The notes beneath the pieces are model-generated. The model was not told the DNA's origin, did not search any database, and worked only from the letters and a program-made list of their open reading frames with translations. A program made the translations under genes and the position numbers. This document shows positions 1 to 11,312 of a stretch of 64,000 nt of DNA, piece by piece (the first letter of the stretch is position 1; each line of letters opens with the position of its first letter). The stretch lies in contig OX439043.1 of assembly GCA_949317995.1 (NCBI GenBank), forward strand, positions 61,893,339 to 61,957,338, read 5' to 3'. This DNA comes from Acholoe squamosa (lineage: Eukaryota > Annelida > Polychaeta > Phyllodocida > Polynoidae).

Positions 1-58
1 ATGGTATACTATAGTATTTCCTTGGATATTGTACTATAGTTTACTGTAGTATACTACC
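1..58. repeat. AT-rich TACTATAGTA palindromic repeat, left block
   Basis: Short stretches of the self-complementary motif TACTATAGTA and variants are repeated here. The same motif family recurs at 2383-2512, just beyond the tyrosine-recombinase element. This suggests the element inserted into a pre-existing AT-rich repeat. Confidence 0.6.
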
Positions 59-60
59 AC

Positions 61-1060
61 GGAAATTGCAGTAAATGTCTGTTTTGTGCAGATGACAAAG
101 GACATGAGGAGCTTAAGCAACATAGGAAGAGCCAGATTGGGGCGGAATTAGAGGCGGAACACCTCAAAGGTGAGGCGACACGCCAACAGCAGCAGCGGTC
201 TAAAAACTGTCAAGGTGAGGCATCTAATATTCGTGAGGATTTAGACAGGAGCCTCACTAGTCTTGCTAATGATGAAGTGTTGACTGAGTTCAGGAAGTTT
301 ATCCAAATCATTACATGATTGGATGACGAGATTAGAACAATTAATAGAGCAGAAATTGGTTGTGACGCCATCAAATCAAAATGGAGTGCAAGGTAGGGCT
401 GGGGAGAGTGTGGTTAATTCTGAAAAGTTGAACTTCAGGAGTCCTGACCCACATTTGGCCCAGGGTAGTGAAGGAGTTAATTACCCTGCCCAGCCTGTAT
501 CTGGCTCTTCATCTAGTGAAAATACGTTATGAGATGCAGGAAGGAATCATCCAGCCAGTGGCACTCAAAATGGTGGTGCTATACGAGGATCTGCAGTGGA
601 CAATGGTGCAGAGGCGCCAGCCAATGGAGCAGAACCAGAGTTGGGCAGAGAGGAATTTTTTTGTCAGAGCTGGCACTCCTACTGTCAGTAAGTTCGACTT
701 GAGGAGGTTTCTACCTATTGCAGATAGGAGAAAGACATTCAATATTGAAAATCCAGATAGACTTTTCTATTTGCTCGCTAGACTAGTGGAAGACTTGGCA
801 AAACGTGGTTTGGACACTATTGGGTTATTGTCACATATTGCATATTTAACATTCTTGGCTTCCACCAGTTTGTACACAACTGAAGCTCTAGTTGGTTATG
901 ATGCGAAGTGTGAGAGAGAGAGCTAAAGAAAATCAGGGTAGATGCCTTTGCTGTAGTAGACACTAATCTTTCCAATATGTGGTTGGGCACTACAGGCTCA
1001 AAATCTGCCCAGAAAAATAGAGGCATTGCTAACTACCGCAGGCGCGGCAGAGGTCGTTTG
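61..1060 (+). pseudogene. Gag-like ORF1 remnant of tyrosine-recombinase retroelement
   Basis: The frame from 61 to 318 encodes a cysteine cluster (C-x2-C-x2-C followed by two histidines) and then a charged coiled-coil-like stretch, ending in a TGA at 316-318. Other frames carry on: 323-532 is polar and serine-rich, and 468-926 holds a helical segment with the hydrophobic run LLSHIAYLTFLAS. The tail near 1030-1060 encodes a basic RRRGRGR patch, like nucleic-acid-binding gag tails. At least two frameshifts break the region. Assignment as gag rests on position in front of RNase H and composition, not on a recognised family motif. Confidence 0.5.
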
Positions 1061-1077
1061 CTGGGGCAGTTGGTCAG

Positions 1078-1560
1078 GTGGACAGGGTCCTACTGGTTGG
1101 AAGCCAAAGTGCTAAGACCATGTGGAGACATGGAATACATATATTTACTGACAGTTCTAAGTTTGGTTTTGGTGCTTATTGGGCCAAAGACTATTTGTGG
1201 GGCAAATGGAAGGATTCTTGTAGTAGATGCCCCCACGAATGTAATGCCCCAAAGGAACAACACAGTGATCATATTAATGTACTGGAACTATGGCCTGTTG
1301 TAGACTCTATTCATAAGTGGTGTATGTTGTGGCAGAATTCATTGGTCTATGTGATAACAGACAGTACACAGGTCCAGGCAGCCATTTATACTGGCTATAG
1401 TAAGAGTGCATACACAATGCCTTGGTTGCGGGACCTTTTTTGGGTGTGCAGCTTCTACAACATCCAGTTAAAGGCCCTCAGAATCTCTAGTGTGGACAAT
1501 GTCTTGGCTGACAGCCTCTCCCGCCTCAACAATCCTGATTGTGTTGACATATGCTGCACT
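1078..1560 (+). pseudogene. RNase H domain of tyrosine-recombinase retroelement
   Basis: The four acidic positions of a retroelement RNase H can be read in order: D in FTDSSKFGFGAYW, E in INVLELWPV, D in VITDSTQVQAAI and D in NVLADSLSRL. This DIRS-type RNase H would degrade the RNA strand of the RNA:DNA hybrid during reverse transcription. The frame stays open to 1701, but beyond about 1560 it drifts out of the recombinase frame. It joins directly to the basic gag tail, with the whole RT absent. The domain itself looks intact. Confidence 0.8.
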
Positions 1561-1607
1561 CTAACAGATGGATATAATCATTGTTGTTGTAGGTCTGCAG
1601 GTATTAT

Positions 1608-2036
1608 GGGAGGATTGAGAACTGCTGGTCAACCAACACCATCAAGGCGTATAAATCAAGATGGCGGCGTTATTACTCATTTTTTGATGAATTTGGACTG
1701 ACACCTATACCATGCAGTGTGGATACAATGTGCTTGTATATAACACAGAGTGGTCCCAGACCAAGTGACTTTCTCTTCCCTTATATTTATAACCAGTTTT
1801 CTACCAAGCTTAAACAGATGTGTGCAATAGCTTGATTGGTGGGGGATTTTTCTACGCACAGCCTAAGAAGGGGTTCAGCAACGTTTTTGTCTTCAATCAG
1901 CCCACTTCATCAAGTGAAAGTATGTGGGGACTGGCCTTCATGGTCAGTGCTCCTCTACATCTCATCAAACTACAAGAACAGACTGCATCAGTACTATGTG
2001 GTGGCGAACCATATTGCTAATTTCAGGCAAATGTAA
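1608..2036 (+). pseudogene. Tyrosine recombinase remnant
   Basis: From about 1590 a frame encodes an N-terminal core-binding domain with the motif NTIKAYKSRWRRYYSFF. It runs through a short linker to a stop near 1833. A second frame (1836-2036) carries the catalytic box HSLRRGSA (H-x-x-R), then GDWPS, and a tyrosine-rich end (YYVV) that may hold the nucleophile. The segment bearing the first catalytic arginine and the lysine turn appears deleted. Family role: cutting and rejoining a circular DNA intermediate at integration. The stop, frameshift and deletion make this copy inactive. Confidence 0.75.
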
Positions 2037-2068
2037 AAAAAAAGAAAAGAATGTTTGTTGTGTTTTTT

Positions 2069-2382
2069 GGCGGCCTTTAGTTGGGGGCTCAAGGCAAATG
2101 TGTATCTGTGTCGTGTGTATGTTAGTCTATGTCCATTGGAATATGAGACCTCCCCCAGTGATATTTGGGTATATTCATGTTGACATGTGTCACCAGGGGG
2201 CTCCAATGTCTAGGGCCTTATGCTTCCCACTGGTGGTCAGTTTTATCCACCAGTCATCATTCAAGTGTGAACTCAGTCAAGGACGGTTGGATTTTTTCTT
2301 TGTTGTTCAATTAATAAAGGCCGCCTTCTGTTGGGGGATCTAGGCAAATGTGTATCTGTGTCGTGTGTATGTTAGTCTATGG
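2069..2382 (+). repeat. Split direct repeat (63 bp, two copies 250 bp apart)
   Basis: A 63-bp sequence containing GGCAAATGTGTATCTGTGTC occurs at 2069-2131 and again at 2319-2382, with only a handful of differences. About 187 bp separate the copies. This matches the B1-A2-B2 arrangement at the 3' end of Ngaro/DIRS-type elements. The matching A1 block is not visible at the left end of this truncated copy. Confidence 0.65.
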
Positions 2383-2512
2383 AATATACTATAGTATAAG
2401 TTATTGTAGTTTACTATAGTATTATTGTAGTTTACTATAGTATTACTAAAACAACCTGATCCTATAGTATACTATAGTATTTGCAACTATAATTTACTAT
2501 GGTATTCCCAGT
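2383..2512. repeat. AT-rich TACTATAGTA palindromic repeat, right block
   Basis: Six or more copies of TACTATAGTA-like palindromes lie here, separated by short AT-rich linkers. They mirror the motif at 1-58. Confidence 0.65.
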
Positions 2513-2735
2513 CATCCTGTCACAAATGTATAACCCAGTTACTACAGCATATTATAAATAATTATACAACTTGCCACCCCCTCCGGCTGTAGTATTAATT
2601 AAGACCTTATTACACCTTCGATTGGCAATTGTCAGAAGCACTTGCCACTGCTATGGAGTGTATGTTAAAAGACATACGAGTTTGATGAACAGGCGCCTCA
2701 GTCTACATTCATTATTGCACCCTTAACCCATTAAG

Positions 2736-2843
2736 GCCTGATGTTGAGAATACTCAACATCCATGTAGGGGCGGATGTTGAGTATTTTCAACACCATGTG
2801 GGGCCTGATGTTGAGTATAATCGACATAGATATTCTATGTGGC
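2736..2843. repeat. Three-unit tandem repeat (GATGTTGAGTAT-type)
   Basis: Three imperfect units of about 35 bp each contain GATGTTGAG followed by a CAACAT half, so each unit can form a small hairpin. No coding signal overlaps. Confidence 0.55.
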
Positions 2844-3963
2844 AGCCATGTTTGGAAATTTGAGAGAGACTTAATTGGATTACTATTTTTGGTATGATGA
2901 TGGTTATTACCTTTTTTCAGGCTGAGGAATTCGAATCTGCGAAGTTTACAGTGATAGAGACAATGTAAAATGGTTAAAAATGATATCAAAGTCATGGATA
3001 GTGTATTTATACCTTGGACCCTCCCGCCCCCTGGTAAATGTACTGCTCAAAATTCAGTCCTCTAGCCTTCCAAAGTCCCCTCATAGCCAGCCCTTAATGG
3101 GTTAACAGGCCTAGAGCTCAATTGTGTGTGTGTAAATGGAGACAATGATGCAAAACAGAAAATTGTGGATTATGCTACCTGGGATCTTAACCAGAGTATT
3201 ATAATCATATCAACAGTGAACACCACCTGACCACTCCATGGCTTAGCAGATCTGTACACACATATCATACCCCAACGGGATGAAAGGACTTGTATAAGAA
3301 GCTCAAATATGGCCTACACCCTTCTGTTGGACTCCTAAAATCCTGGGCAAGATTGCTTGTTAACCATGTTTAAACTCTTAATTAAAATATCCATAACGAG
3401 ACCGGAGAATGTTTCTTATTATAAACAATAAGGGCATTCAATGGCTGTACTGGCTACATACTTAGATATTCTCAAAATTGTTTTGTTAAACCTAGATTTA
3501 AGTGGGAATATCTAAAGTCCTAAAAATCCATGCTTACTTCTTTGATTGAATGCAACACAGAGAGCCTACTCCTACAGTAAAACCCTATTTTTTTTATATT
3601 AATAATGATGTTCCTCTATGATTGACAGTTGTTTCTTTAGTGAATTATCACTTTGTTATTAACAATAAAGTGAGGTAATATAGTGATATTGAAGATTATT
3701 ATTTTGTATACACTTTGTATCCCCATTGCAACTTCTGTACGAGCGGCGAAAGATGCCTAAGCTCTATGGAGTCGGAATATATTTTTTCCTTTTTCTTTTA
3801 TTATTATTTGGGGATTGGGGGGGTGGGGTGGTCATGGGGTGGGGCCTTGGGGGACTCACGGGGGAAAATTAGGAGGTCATTTACTTGTTACTAGCTTGTC
3901 CTCATTTGTCTATGATGATGGATAATGATGTATTAAATCTAGGGCAAGGGCTGGTAATAACAC
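2844..3963. other. Gene-free stretch
   Basis: No reading frame or RNA gene can be supported here. The stretch is AT-rich with a G-rich run near 3808-3865, and ends where the non-LTR element begins. Confidence 0.5.
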
Positions 3964-3976
3964 ATTTCAATATGAG

Positions 3977-5215
3977 ATGCGTAAGGAAAAAAATGATGAT
4001 ATTTTAATATATCTATATGATAAGTCTGTGGATACTTTTACCATCTCCAAGTCAGCGAAAGATATGTCGAGGAATTTTGAGGTACCAGGTTATAACTTTT
4101 ATAGAAATGACAGAGCATGTCTGAATGAAAAAGGAGAAATCAAAGCAGCTGTTGGAGTTATAACCTATATTGTCTCTGAGAATGAATATGACAACTTAAA
4201 TAAATCAACAAATACTATAGAATGACCAGTTTTAACTGCCAGAAAAGGTTATCAACAAAATTTGCTATGGTATAGGTGTGTTATTGTCAATGTATATAGA
4301 CCTCCAGATGAATCCAAGGATGATTTGTCGATCAACTGAAATTAAGAATGTAGTAGGTGGGATCAAACACAAGCATCATACCAATATTGTTGTATTAGGG
4401 GATTTCAATTTTTATTTCGAAGACAAAGAAGACAAGCAGGTACATGATTTGTGTGAGACTTTAAACCAGTTTGGTTGCAGGAGTATCATAAAAACAGATA
4501 CTATGAAGGATAATACATCAGTTATACTAGATCAGATATTTACCAATATTGAAGGTATTGATGAAAAGGGCTCCAAAATATTAAATGTAAGCGATCATTA
4601 CTTAATATACTGTGTTAAACACATAGTAAAGAAAAATAAAAATAAGATTAAAATCAAGTGTCGTCAGTTAAAGAGCTATAATGTCAATAAATTTAAGGGT
4701 GAACTAAACATATTTGATAGGAATATTGTAGAAACAATGGATGACTCCAAAGAAATCTGGAACATGTTTGTAACTAGAACAACTACTGTCTTGGATAGAT
4801 TGTATCATTTTGTGGAATATACTGTTAAGGAAAGTAAGGAGGAGTGGATAACCAGAGAAATTATTGCTGAAATAAAAGAAAGAGATAGGTTATTAAAAGT
4901 TACACAAAGAACAGGTAACGACCATGATAAACACCTAGCCGGTCTTGCTAGACGCAGAGTTAAAAATATTGTAAAGTTAGCTAGGGATACACATGTTAAT
5001 AATATTGTTGAAAACTCATGTAATCAGAGGAAATTCTGGTACAACTTGAATAAAGTTTTTCCTCTTAAATCCACAGAAAAATCATGTATTGTCCTTAAAG
5101 ATGAACAAAATATGCTATTAGACCCACAGCAGTCAGCGACTTACATAAATGAATTCTATAGTGGTATTGGTGTTAAGTTAGCAGAGAAATTTAATGCACG
5201 GTGGTCTCCTGAACC
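3977..5215 (+). pseudogene. Endonuclease domain and linker of non-LTR ORF2
   Basis: Residues in 3977-4225 match the middle of the endonuclease: GYNFYRNDR followed by the region that normally reads GGVxxY. The frame then shifts. From 4278 the protein shows LGDFNFYF (catalytic D/N), ILDQIFTN and SDHYLIY (catalytic H). A basic linker follows, with KFWYNLNKV typical of the endonuclease-RT spacer. The enzyme would nick target DNA to prime reverse transcription. The N-terminal catalytic glutamate segment is missing and a frameshift near 4225-4278 breaks the frame, so this copy is dead. Confidence 0.8.
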
Positions 5216-6341
5216 TGGAGTAATGCCTTATCCTGTAATAACTGGTGTGATCCCTGATTTATGGAAAGTGGCAATAGTTGTTCCAATTTTCAAATCTGGT
5301 ACAAAAGATCAGGTCAACAATTATAGACCATTCCCTTATTGCCATTACCGGGAAATATTTTTGAACATGCTATACATACCCATATTTCTGCTCATCTGGA
5401 ACACTTTGAAATTTTGACTAATGCACAAGGTGGATATAGAAAGGGGAGGTCTACCATTGACACTGTGTTTAAATTTACAGACTTCATTCATATATTAATA
5501 AAAAAACCAAAGGGGCTTTCACATTGGCTACATTTATAGATTTAAAAAAGGCCTTTAATACGGTCAACCACATTGTTCTTTTAAATAAGTTGAAATTTTT
5601 TGGTATTCGTGGAAAAATGATAGATTTACTTCAAAATTACTTATTCAAAAGGAAGCAATTAAATGTAGCCAATGGATATGAGTCAGGTCTGCTGAATATA
5701 TCATGTGGGGTCCCTCAAGGGTCAGTGCTTGGACCGTTATTTTTCCTCCTATATGTGAATGATGTACAAAAAGTGTGTATACATACCAATATTGCCCTAT
5801 TTGCTGATGATACTGTGATTTATTGCACAGGTAAAATGAACAAGATGTATTCACGAAAATGCAAGAAGACTTAAACAGATATACAGAGTGGTGTTTATTG
5901 AATTGGTTGACTATTAATGTAAGTAAAACAAAGTATATGGTTTTCTTCCCGACATCCAAGACCAGACATAAGTTACAGTTGAATGGGCAAGAAATCCACA
6001 AGGTCCCTACTTACAAATATTTAGGTGTAAATCTGGATTCTAAATTGAATTATGAAATGTTTATTAAAAACCAAATAACCACCATAGAGTTTAGAGCTTA
6101 CCAGTTATACTAAAGTGCAAGGTTCTTAAGTACTGAAACCCTATTGTTGATCTATAAAACTTTTATTTTACCTATTTTTGATTATGGTTGTGTTTTATGT
6201 CAAAAGGTATCCGTTACAAGAAATAGGAAACTTCAAAGATTACAAAATAGATGTCTTAAGACCTGTCTCAAAGGTGATATATCCACTGATACTGAAATGG
6301 TTCACCAAGCAGCTCACATGAACTACTTAGAGTATAGGTAG
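5216..6341 (+). pseudogene. Reverse transcriptase domain of non-LTR ORF2
   Basis: RT boxes appear in order across several frames: WKVAIVVPIFKSG, NNYRP, GGYRKGRSTIDT, FIDLKKAFNTVNH, CGVPQGSVLGPLFFLLYVND, FADDTVIY (catalytic pair at about 5800-5820), KYLGVNLD, and a C-terminal IYKTFILPIFDYG with CLKTCL. Frameshifts occur near 5335-5400, 5520 and 5860, and there is a stop near 6112. The enzyme copies element RNA at the target nick. All key boxes survive, so decay is mostly by small indels. Confidence 0.88.
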
Positions 6342-6345
6342 TGGT

Positions 6346-6479
6346 ACTACTAGACATTTTCATTACTTCGATTTTATATCTTGTAGAAGTTAAGGTAGAG
6401 GCAAAACACACTTCAAATGAGTCTTTAAAAAGGATAACACACGGTTTTTGAGAATGAAGCATGCATATTCATAACAGGA
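6346..6479. other. Junction between non-LTR element and Gypsy A
   Basis: A short non-coding spacer. No LTR start, primer-binding site or target duplication is visible, so the left end of Gypsy A is truncated or too degraded to find. Confidence 0.4.
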
Positions 6480-7137
6480 TGTAGCTTATGAAAATGATAT
6501 TTGTCAAGGGATTAAGAGACCGAGATGAGCAGATAGTTGCAAGAGACGCCTGGAAAGAGGGGTCCACATTGCATGGCATATTTAATGGAATAGATATGGC
6601 TGTGAAGAAATGAACCATGTTAGCAGGGGATATTCCTAATGTATCAGGACATACCCCCGTGGCAGCTGCAATGCATCAATCCTAGGAGACTAACACCTCG
6701 GATGACTTCGAATTGATTGACATTGAACAGGCGGATAGTACCTTCTGCGCAATGCAATTGAGAAAGAACACTTCCGGTAGGAAATATTTCAAGAAAGGTG
6801 TTAAACAAGTCAAAGGATGCGAAATTAGCACCCGAGACTTTGGGTACACCCAGATCAAATGGGTCAGCCGGCCGAGAGCACTTCTAAAGTGAGTGGTCAG
6901 TCACCAGACTTGACAAAGGTAATGGAAGATATGTGCAAGAAAATTACTGAAGCACTACAAGCCAGTCGGTCGAGACCCAGGGTGGATCGCCGAACTGTGA
7001 AATGTTTTAGGTGCCAGAAAATGGGGCACTATTCATCAGAGTTTACTGCTGCAAAGCCAGTAATGGCAGCTTATTATGAACCTGAACCCGAAGCAGATCA
7101 GCAGGATGCTGATATAGCCAACGTAGTGCGAAATTAG
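6480..7137 (+). pseudogene. Gag remnant with degenerate zinc knuckle (Gypsy A)
   Basis: The frame from 6859 encodes a short basic stretch and then CFRCQKMGHYSSEF, a CCHC zinc knuckle in which the last cysteine is replaced by F. Gag would package element RNA into particles. Upstream, 6480-6860 reads as gag-like fragments such as ARDAWKEG, interrupted by stops. The frame ends at 7137 and does not join the protease frame. Confidence 0.6.
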
Positions 7138-7439
7138 AGGGGGTTGTATCCACGGCATTGGGTATAACCCCATCTAGAAAAGAATGCCAAAAGGCTACCG
7201 GGGGTAATCCGGTGGAAGAATTCAAATCAAGTATACCTGGAGGTCGGGTGACTGTAGGTGCGCACCCCAGCATTCTGGCTGGGGCCAGGGACCCTAGTGC
7301 AGATATGTGTGTTGGAGGTGACAATATGGCAAGTGGCCGCACTGGGGGAGAGGAAGGATGGATTAAAAAGTTGATCTGAGTGTGTGGGACACGCCTTCCC
7401 CCAAGTCATCCTTGTCTGGAGTTTTTAAGAGGACTTGGA

Positions 7440-8056
7440 TTGAATCTTGGTCATTCTGGGGACTTTCACCAGTTTACCAGTAACCCATCCCCATTGGGAG
7501 GGAGACGGTGGTATATACCCGTAACTGTGGAAGGTCGGGTAGGAGAATTCTTGGTGGATACTGGAGCTAGCCATTCCTGTGTGTCCAAAAGATTTTTCGA
7601 CTTGATGGCTGGCAGGTATGAAAACCTCAAAAAAGGGGTAAATGCTTGCAAGGCTGACAGAAGCAGTATGAGAACTTTTGGGAGGGCTTTTATGCCTATC
7701 CATATAGGAGGCAAAGAATAGCAGAGGTTAGTGACAATGGAATCCTCGGATTGGATTTTGCAAGCTTATAAGGGGCCATGTTGGATCCGAGGGACGGTGT
7801 GATGAGTATCCGGAACCCCTATGGCTTGCATGTCAAGTGCGTATTGAGACAAGTATCTTCAGTAGCTTCGGTTATCCATACGGTGAAAATCCCTCTGGGT
7901 ACCACTTGTGATGTCCTTTGTGGCGGATCAATGGGCCAGAAGGGTGAGATGGGAGTCTTTGAACCCGACACGATACATTTATCGAGCATCAGGTTGGACT
8001 CAGTGGATACGTTAGTGGTGAATGCAGCATGGACTGTACTACCCATGACTAACTGA
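7440..8056 (+). pseudogene. Aspartic protease and linker (Gypsy A)
   Basis: Within 7380-7721 the segment WYIPVTVEGRVGEFLVDTGA contains the retropepsin active site (LVDTGAS). A frameshift near 7721-7778 leads into 7778-8056, which looks like the spacer to RT. The enzyme would cleave Gag-Pol. Only one D-T-G site is present, as expected for a retropepsin that dimerises. Confidence 0.75.
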
Positions 8057-8199
8057 ACTGGTTCAGTGATTTACTTGAAACAAGGTGACGGCGTAGGGGT
8101 GATGAGTTCAGTGAAACACGTCAGCGAAGCCGAATTCAAGAAACCACTAAAACCTGTTAGTAAGCATCCTTTGGATTAAGAATTTCAGAAACTGATAAA

Positions 8200-9180
8200 T
8201 AAATCAGGTTTACAGAATACGGAGGATAAACGGCTTTCGGTACAGAGGGAGGACCCGTACGTAGAACCGATGAGGTGTTGCACACTATTCATGTGGGCGA
8301 TGAGAGACCTTTCAAAATTCTGTATCGTAGACTTCCTCTTAAGAAGAAGTTAATATGTGAACAGGAAATACAAAAACAGTTGGAGCTAGGGGTAATCGTG
8401 CCAATGGTTCTGCACCCTGGATTTGCAGTCCGGGTATTGGCAGATACAGATGCATCCGAAAGACATAGAGAAAACTGTGTTCTCTAGCCATTTGGGGTTA
8501 TTCGAGTATAATGTCTTACCATTCGGATTGTGCAATGCACCAGCTACGAAGGCTATGATGGAATCACTACTTAGCGACTTCTTGTGGAAAAAGTCGGGCC
8601 TCCCTAGCCCACTTAAAAGGGTCTATTTCTCATCTTTCCTATCCCCTCAGGATGTGTGTGGTGCACATATGCGCGGGCACTGACACATTCCTCTGTGAAA
8701 TTGTGTAATGTAGTTCTCACCATGAATATGACCTTAGCTGTCGAAATGGCGTTAAACATCTATTACTATTACTTTGTGGAAAAAATGTTTGGTTTACTTG
8801 GATGATGTTGTCGTGTTCGGCAAGTCATTCAAGGAATGCCACGCAAACCTACAACTGGTCCTGGATAGGATTCTAGCTAACGGCCTTAAACTCAAGCCTA
8901 AGAAATGTAATTTGTTTAAGAGAATAATAACATACTTAGGAAGGATAATTACCCCCAACAGGGTAAGTGCGGATCCGGATAAGCTGGAAGCTGTGGAGAA
9001 TTGGGAAAGACCCTCGAGTGCTTAGGAGGTTAGATCATTTTTAGGATTTTGTTCCTATTACCGTGATTTTATACCAAATTACTCTCGTGTTAGCTTTCCT
9101 ATGTAATGCTTAGCTCATTGGACACCCGGTAATGCCCAGGAACCCTTCCTATGGAACAGTGAGCAAGAAGAATCTTTTAA
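8200..9180 (+). pseudogene. Reverse transcriptase (Gypsy A), interrupted by a SINE
   Basis: Fragments include PFKILYRRLPL and a segment with QSGYWQIQMHPKDIEKT, then FSSHLGLFEYNVLPFGLCNA. The SINE at 8593-8773 interrupts next. After it come LVYLDDVVVFGKS (YLDD catalytic box), KCNLF and LGRIITPNRVSADPDK. The 11-bp sequence TTGTGGAAAAA flanks the SINE on both sides (8582-8592 and 8774-8784), so this part of the ORF is duplicated at the insertion site. Additional frameshifts lie near 8420-8480 and 9025. Confidence 0.85.
8593..8773 (+). mobile_element. SINE copy 1 (GTTAAACA-tailed family), with TSD
   Basis: About 181 bp, nearly identical in layout to copies at 26873-27053 (reverse) and 53494-53665. 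It contains GACCTTAGCTGTCGAAATGG and ends in GTTAAACATCTATTAC plus a short repeat tail. Target duplications TTGTGGAAAAA flank it at 8582-8592 and 8774-8784. The source RNA of its head is not clear by eye. Confidence 0.8.
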
Positions 9181-9187
9181 TAAAATT

Positions 9188-9485
9188 TTGTTAAGAAACA
9201 CACCAGTATTGAAATATCCCACACCCGAGGGACATTTCATACTAGACACCGATGCTAGCAATAATGCTATAGGGGCAGCACTCTCTCAGGTCCAGAACAG
9301 ATTCAAAGTTCGATTGGCATTCGCTAATAACACGTTAAGCAAGACACAGCGTAATTATTGTACCACTAAAAGAGAGCTGTTAGCGGTAGTGGTGTATACA
9401 AAGAAGTATAATTTCCTTTGGTGAACTGACTTCACTTTACGTACCAACCATTCCTCTCTGAGATGGCTCCTTAATTTTAAGGACG
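9188..9485 (+). pseudogene. RNase H domain (Gypsy A)
   Basis: The frame encodes a short lead-in ending PEGHFILDTDASNNAIGAAL (catalytic D), then KTQRNYCTTKRELLAVVV (catalytic E), which is the classic Gypsy RNase H pattern. A stop at 9422-9424 cuts the frame. The next codons carry the HSSLRWLLNFKD segment, so a single nonsense change accounts for the break. Function: removal of template RNA during reverse transcription. Confidence 0.85.
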
Positions 9486-9493
9486 CCAAGGGG

Positions 9494-10640
9494 ATGATTG
9501 GACAATTGTTAGCTCATCTATATGAGTTCGGATTGGAGCACAAGCAGATTGAGCACCGTGGGGCCCACAATGCTGTGGTTGCCGGATTGGTATATAACTA
9601 TACCACCCCCTGTATCCCCCGGGAGGAGGCTGTGTGTAGCTATCTCGATTGGTCCCCAGTGACCATCAAGAAGTTTCAACAGTCGGATCCCACCACTACA
9701 TGCATCTTGGAATACTTAAGGAAAGGTATTAAGCCAGTGAGGCCAATGTTATCTCTGGAGGACAGAGAGATGAGGCAAGTCATAGCTCAATGGATCCGAG
9801 ATGGCATATAGTGCAGATGGAAGACTACTTCCACGGCAATAAGCTTTTGCAAATCGTGATTCGTACCTCGATGAGAAGGGATATCATATATTATACTCAT
9901 GGACACCAAACGAGTGGCCATTTTGGAAAGAAAAGGTCCATTGAACATCTGCAAAGACGATATTACTGGCCAGGGATGAGGAGTGACCTACTTCAGTGGA
10001 TCGCAACTTGCCCTAATTGTTGTAGAAACAAGCCAGGACCCTGCCTGGGCAAGTTACCCTTGACCCATGAACTGTTTGGTGTGAGATTCGCTCGTGTAGC
10101 AATCAACATCTTCAGTGGATTTAAAACCACACCTAGAGAGAATACATGTATGATGGTCGTAACCGACTACTATACGAAGTATACTCGGATGTTTCCCCTT
10201 CCAAATCACAGGGTTTGTAGTACACGCCTACAACAACACCGTCCATGCATCCACTAATTGTACCCCAAACCTCTTGGTGTTCGGTGAGGACATAATTATG
10301 CCCGCCGACCTGGTGTATGGTGTGGTTGGAATCGACCCGGAGGCTCCTTGCACTGTGCTTTTTGAGGAGTCACTCTAGAATGACACGTTTTAATGTAGGG
10401 GACAAGGTACTAAGGTATTACGAGCCACTCAAAAGGGTAAAGCTCCTGAAGTCTACAGTGATAATGAAGGATTGCTACACTGGTAGATAATGGAAAACCA
10501 ATGTAGGTAAGCTCAGGCCCTGGAGGGGACGCAAAGCAGCAGAGAGGGAGTACGGGTACCGACCCCCAGAGCCCACCCAAATGAGGCCTGAGGTGATAGT
10601 TAAAGAAGAAGGGTCGGAAACGGCCAAATCATAAGAATTG
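9494..10640 (+). pseudogene. Integrase (Gypsy A), internally deleted
   Basis: After an RNase H/integrase spacer (9494-9811), the frame at 9790-10257 shows the HHCC zinc domain (HGHQTSGHFG, RRYYWPGM, CPNCC). The first catalytic aspartate region comes next (VVTDYYTKY). The frame then jumps from LPNH to a segment with AYNNTVHASTNCTPNLLVFG in another frame, so the part with the second D and the E is deleted. Beyond 10380 a GDKVLRYYEP segment with KTNVGKLRPWRGR matches the C-terminal GPY/F-like tail. This enzyme would insert the cDNA; here it cannot. Confidence 0.82.
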
Positions 10641-11312
10641 GAAAAATGTCTCTCTGGGTGAAGGCATTACATATGGGAAAGCCCCTGCTGTGGCTGCGCA
10701 GGACCCGGAGAAGGCCGTGGATAATGCCAGGAGAAATAAAATGCTGACCAAGGGCGTCAGATGCAGTCCTAGGTTAAGGCTGCCGTTACCTAACTCAGTA
10801 CACAAAGAGCACCTGTGTGTGTTTCGCTGTAGGCGAATGACATAATATGTTGTAGCGGGTCGGGGTGTCGAATGTATGTTCCCTGGGTGGCGTATCCAGT
10901 GAGTGGTGGTTGGTTACCCGGTACATTTGCTTATTAGCGATGTATATACCACCAAGCTCCTGATGACAGCACCACGGTAGTAGCATATGTTTAGTATACT
11001 GAGCCAAACCCCAGTCCGGACCTAGTCTACGTGAAGGCGCCACCAGTTGTGGCGGGAGAATGGACAACTAGGTCACCAGATAGCTTGCAGTGGGATCTCA
11101 CGAGGCGAGAGGTTTGACGCCATATTGGTTTGACCCACTTTTAACTAGGGCAGAATCGTGGTGTGCAGACGCCATTGATTTTGCTCTGGTTATTTTTTGC
11201 GTCCTCTGGCAGCTAATAGCTGTAGTCTACAACTCTTTTTGGTTGGACAAATCCTTCAGGAGGAGTCCAAAGTTATTACTGCCAATTTTGTATTGGAAGT
11301 TGTCTTGCCGTA
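10641..11312. other. Spacer between integrase and extra ORF (Gypsy A)
   Basis: About 670 bp with no convincing coding frame. It may be a leader or splice region for the downstream ORF, but no clear splice pair was identified. Confidence 0.4.

Larger units (their letters stand above)
61..2382 (+). mobile_element. Degenerate DIRS/Ngaro-like tyrosine-recombinase retroelement, RT missing
   Basis: Three pieces lie in the order typical of tyrosine-recombinase retrotransposons: a gag-like region (61-1060), an RNase H domain (1078-1560) and a tyrosine recombinase (1608-2036). A split direct repeat follows (2069-2131 and 2319-2382). No reverse transcriptase sits between the gag tail and RNase H, where it belongs, so this copy carries a large internal deletion and must be non-autonomous. 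The left terminal repeat is not visible, which suggests 5' truncation. DIRS versus Ngaro cannot be settled without the RT. Confidence 0.75.
3964..6345 (+). mobile_element. CR1/Jockey-like non-LTR retrotransposon, 5'-truncated and frameshifted
   Basis: One strand carries part of an apurinic-type endonuclease, a linker, and a reverse transcriptase with all main boxes. This is the ORF2 layout of the CR1/L2/Jockey group. The start of the endonuclease and any ORF1 are missing. The 3' end lies just after the ORF2 tail, and no clear poly(A) or TSD is visible. It shares blocks with the minus-strand element at 38-41 kb (GRSTIDT versus GFSTIDT; DLKKAFN versus DLKKAFD), so the two belong to related lineages. 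Confidence 0.85.

Noticed and set aside
2190..2206. CTCF-like site CACCAGGGGGC
   Set aside because: A single short match inside a retroelement terminal region; chance cannot be excluded without binding data.
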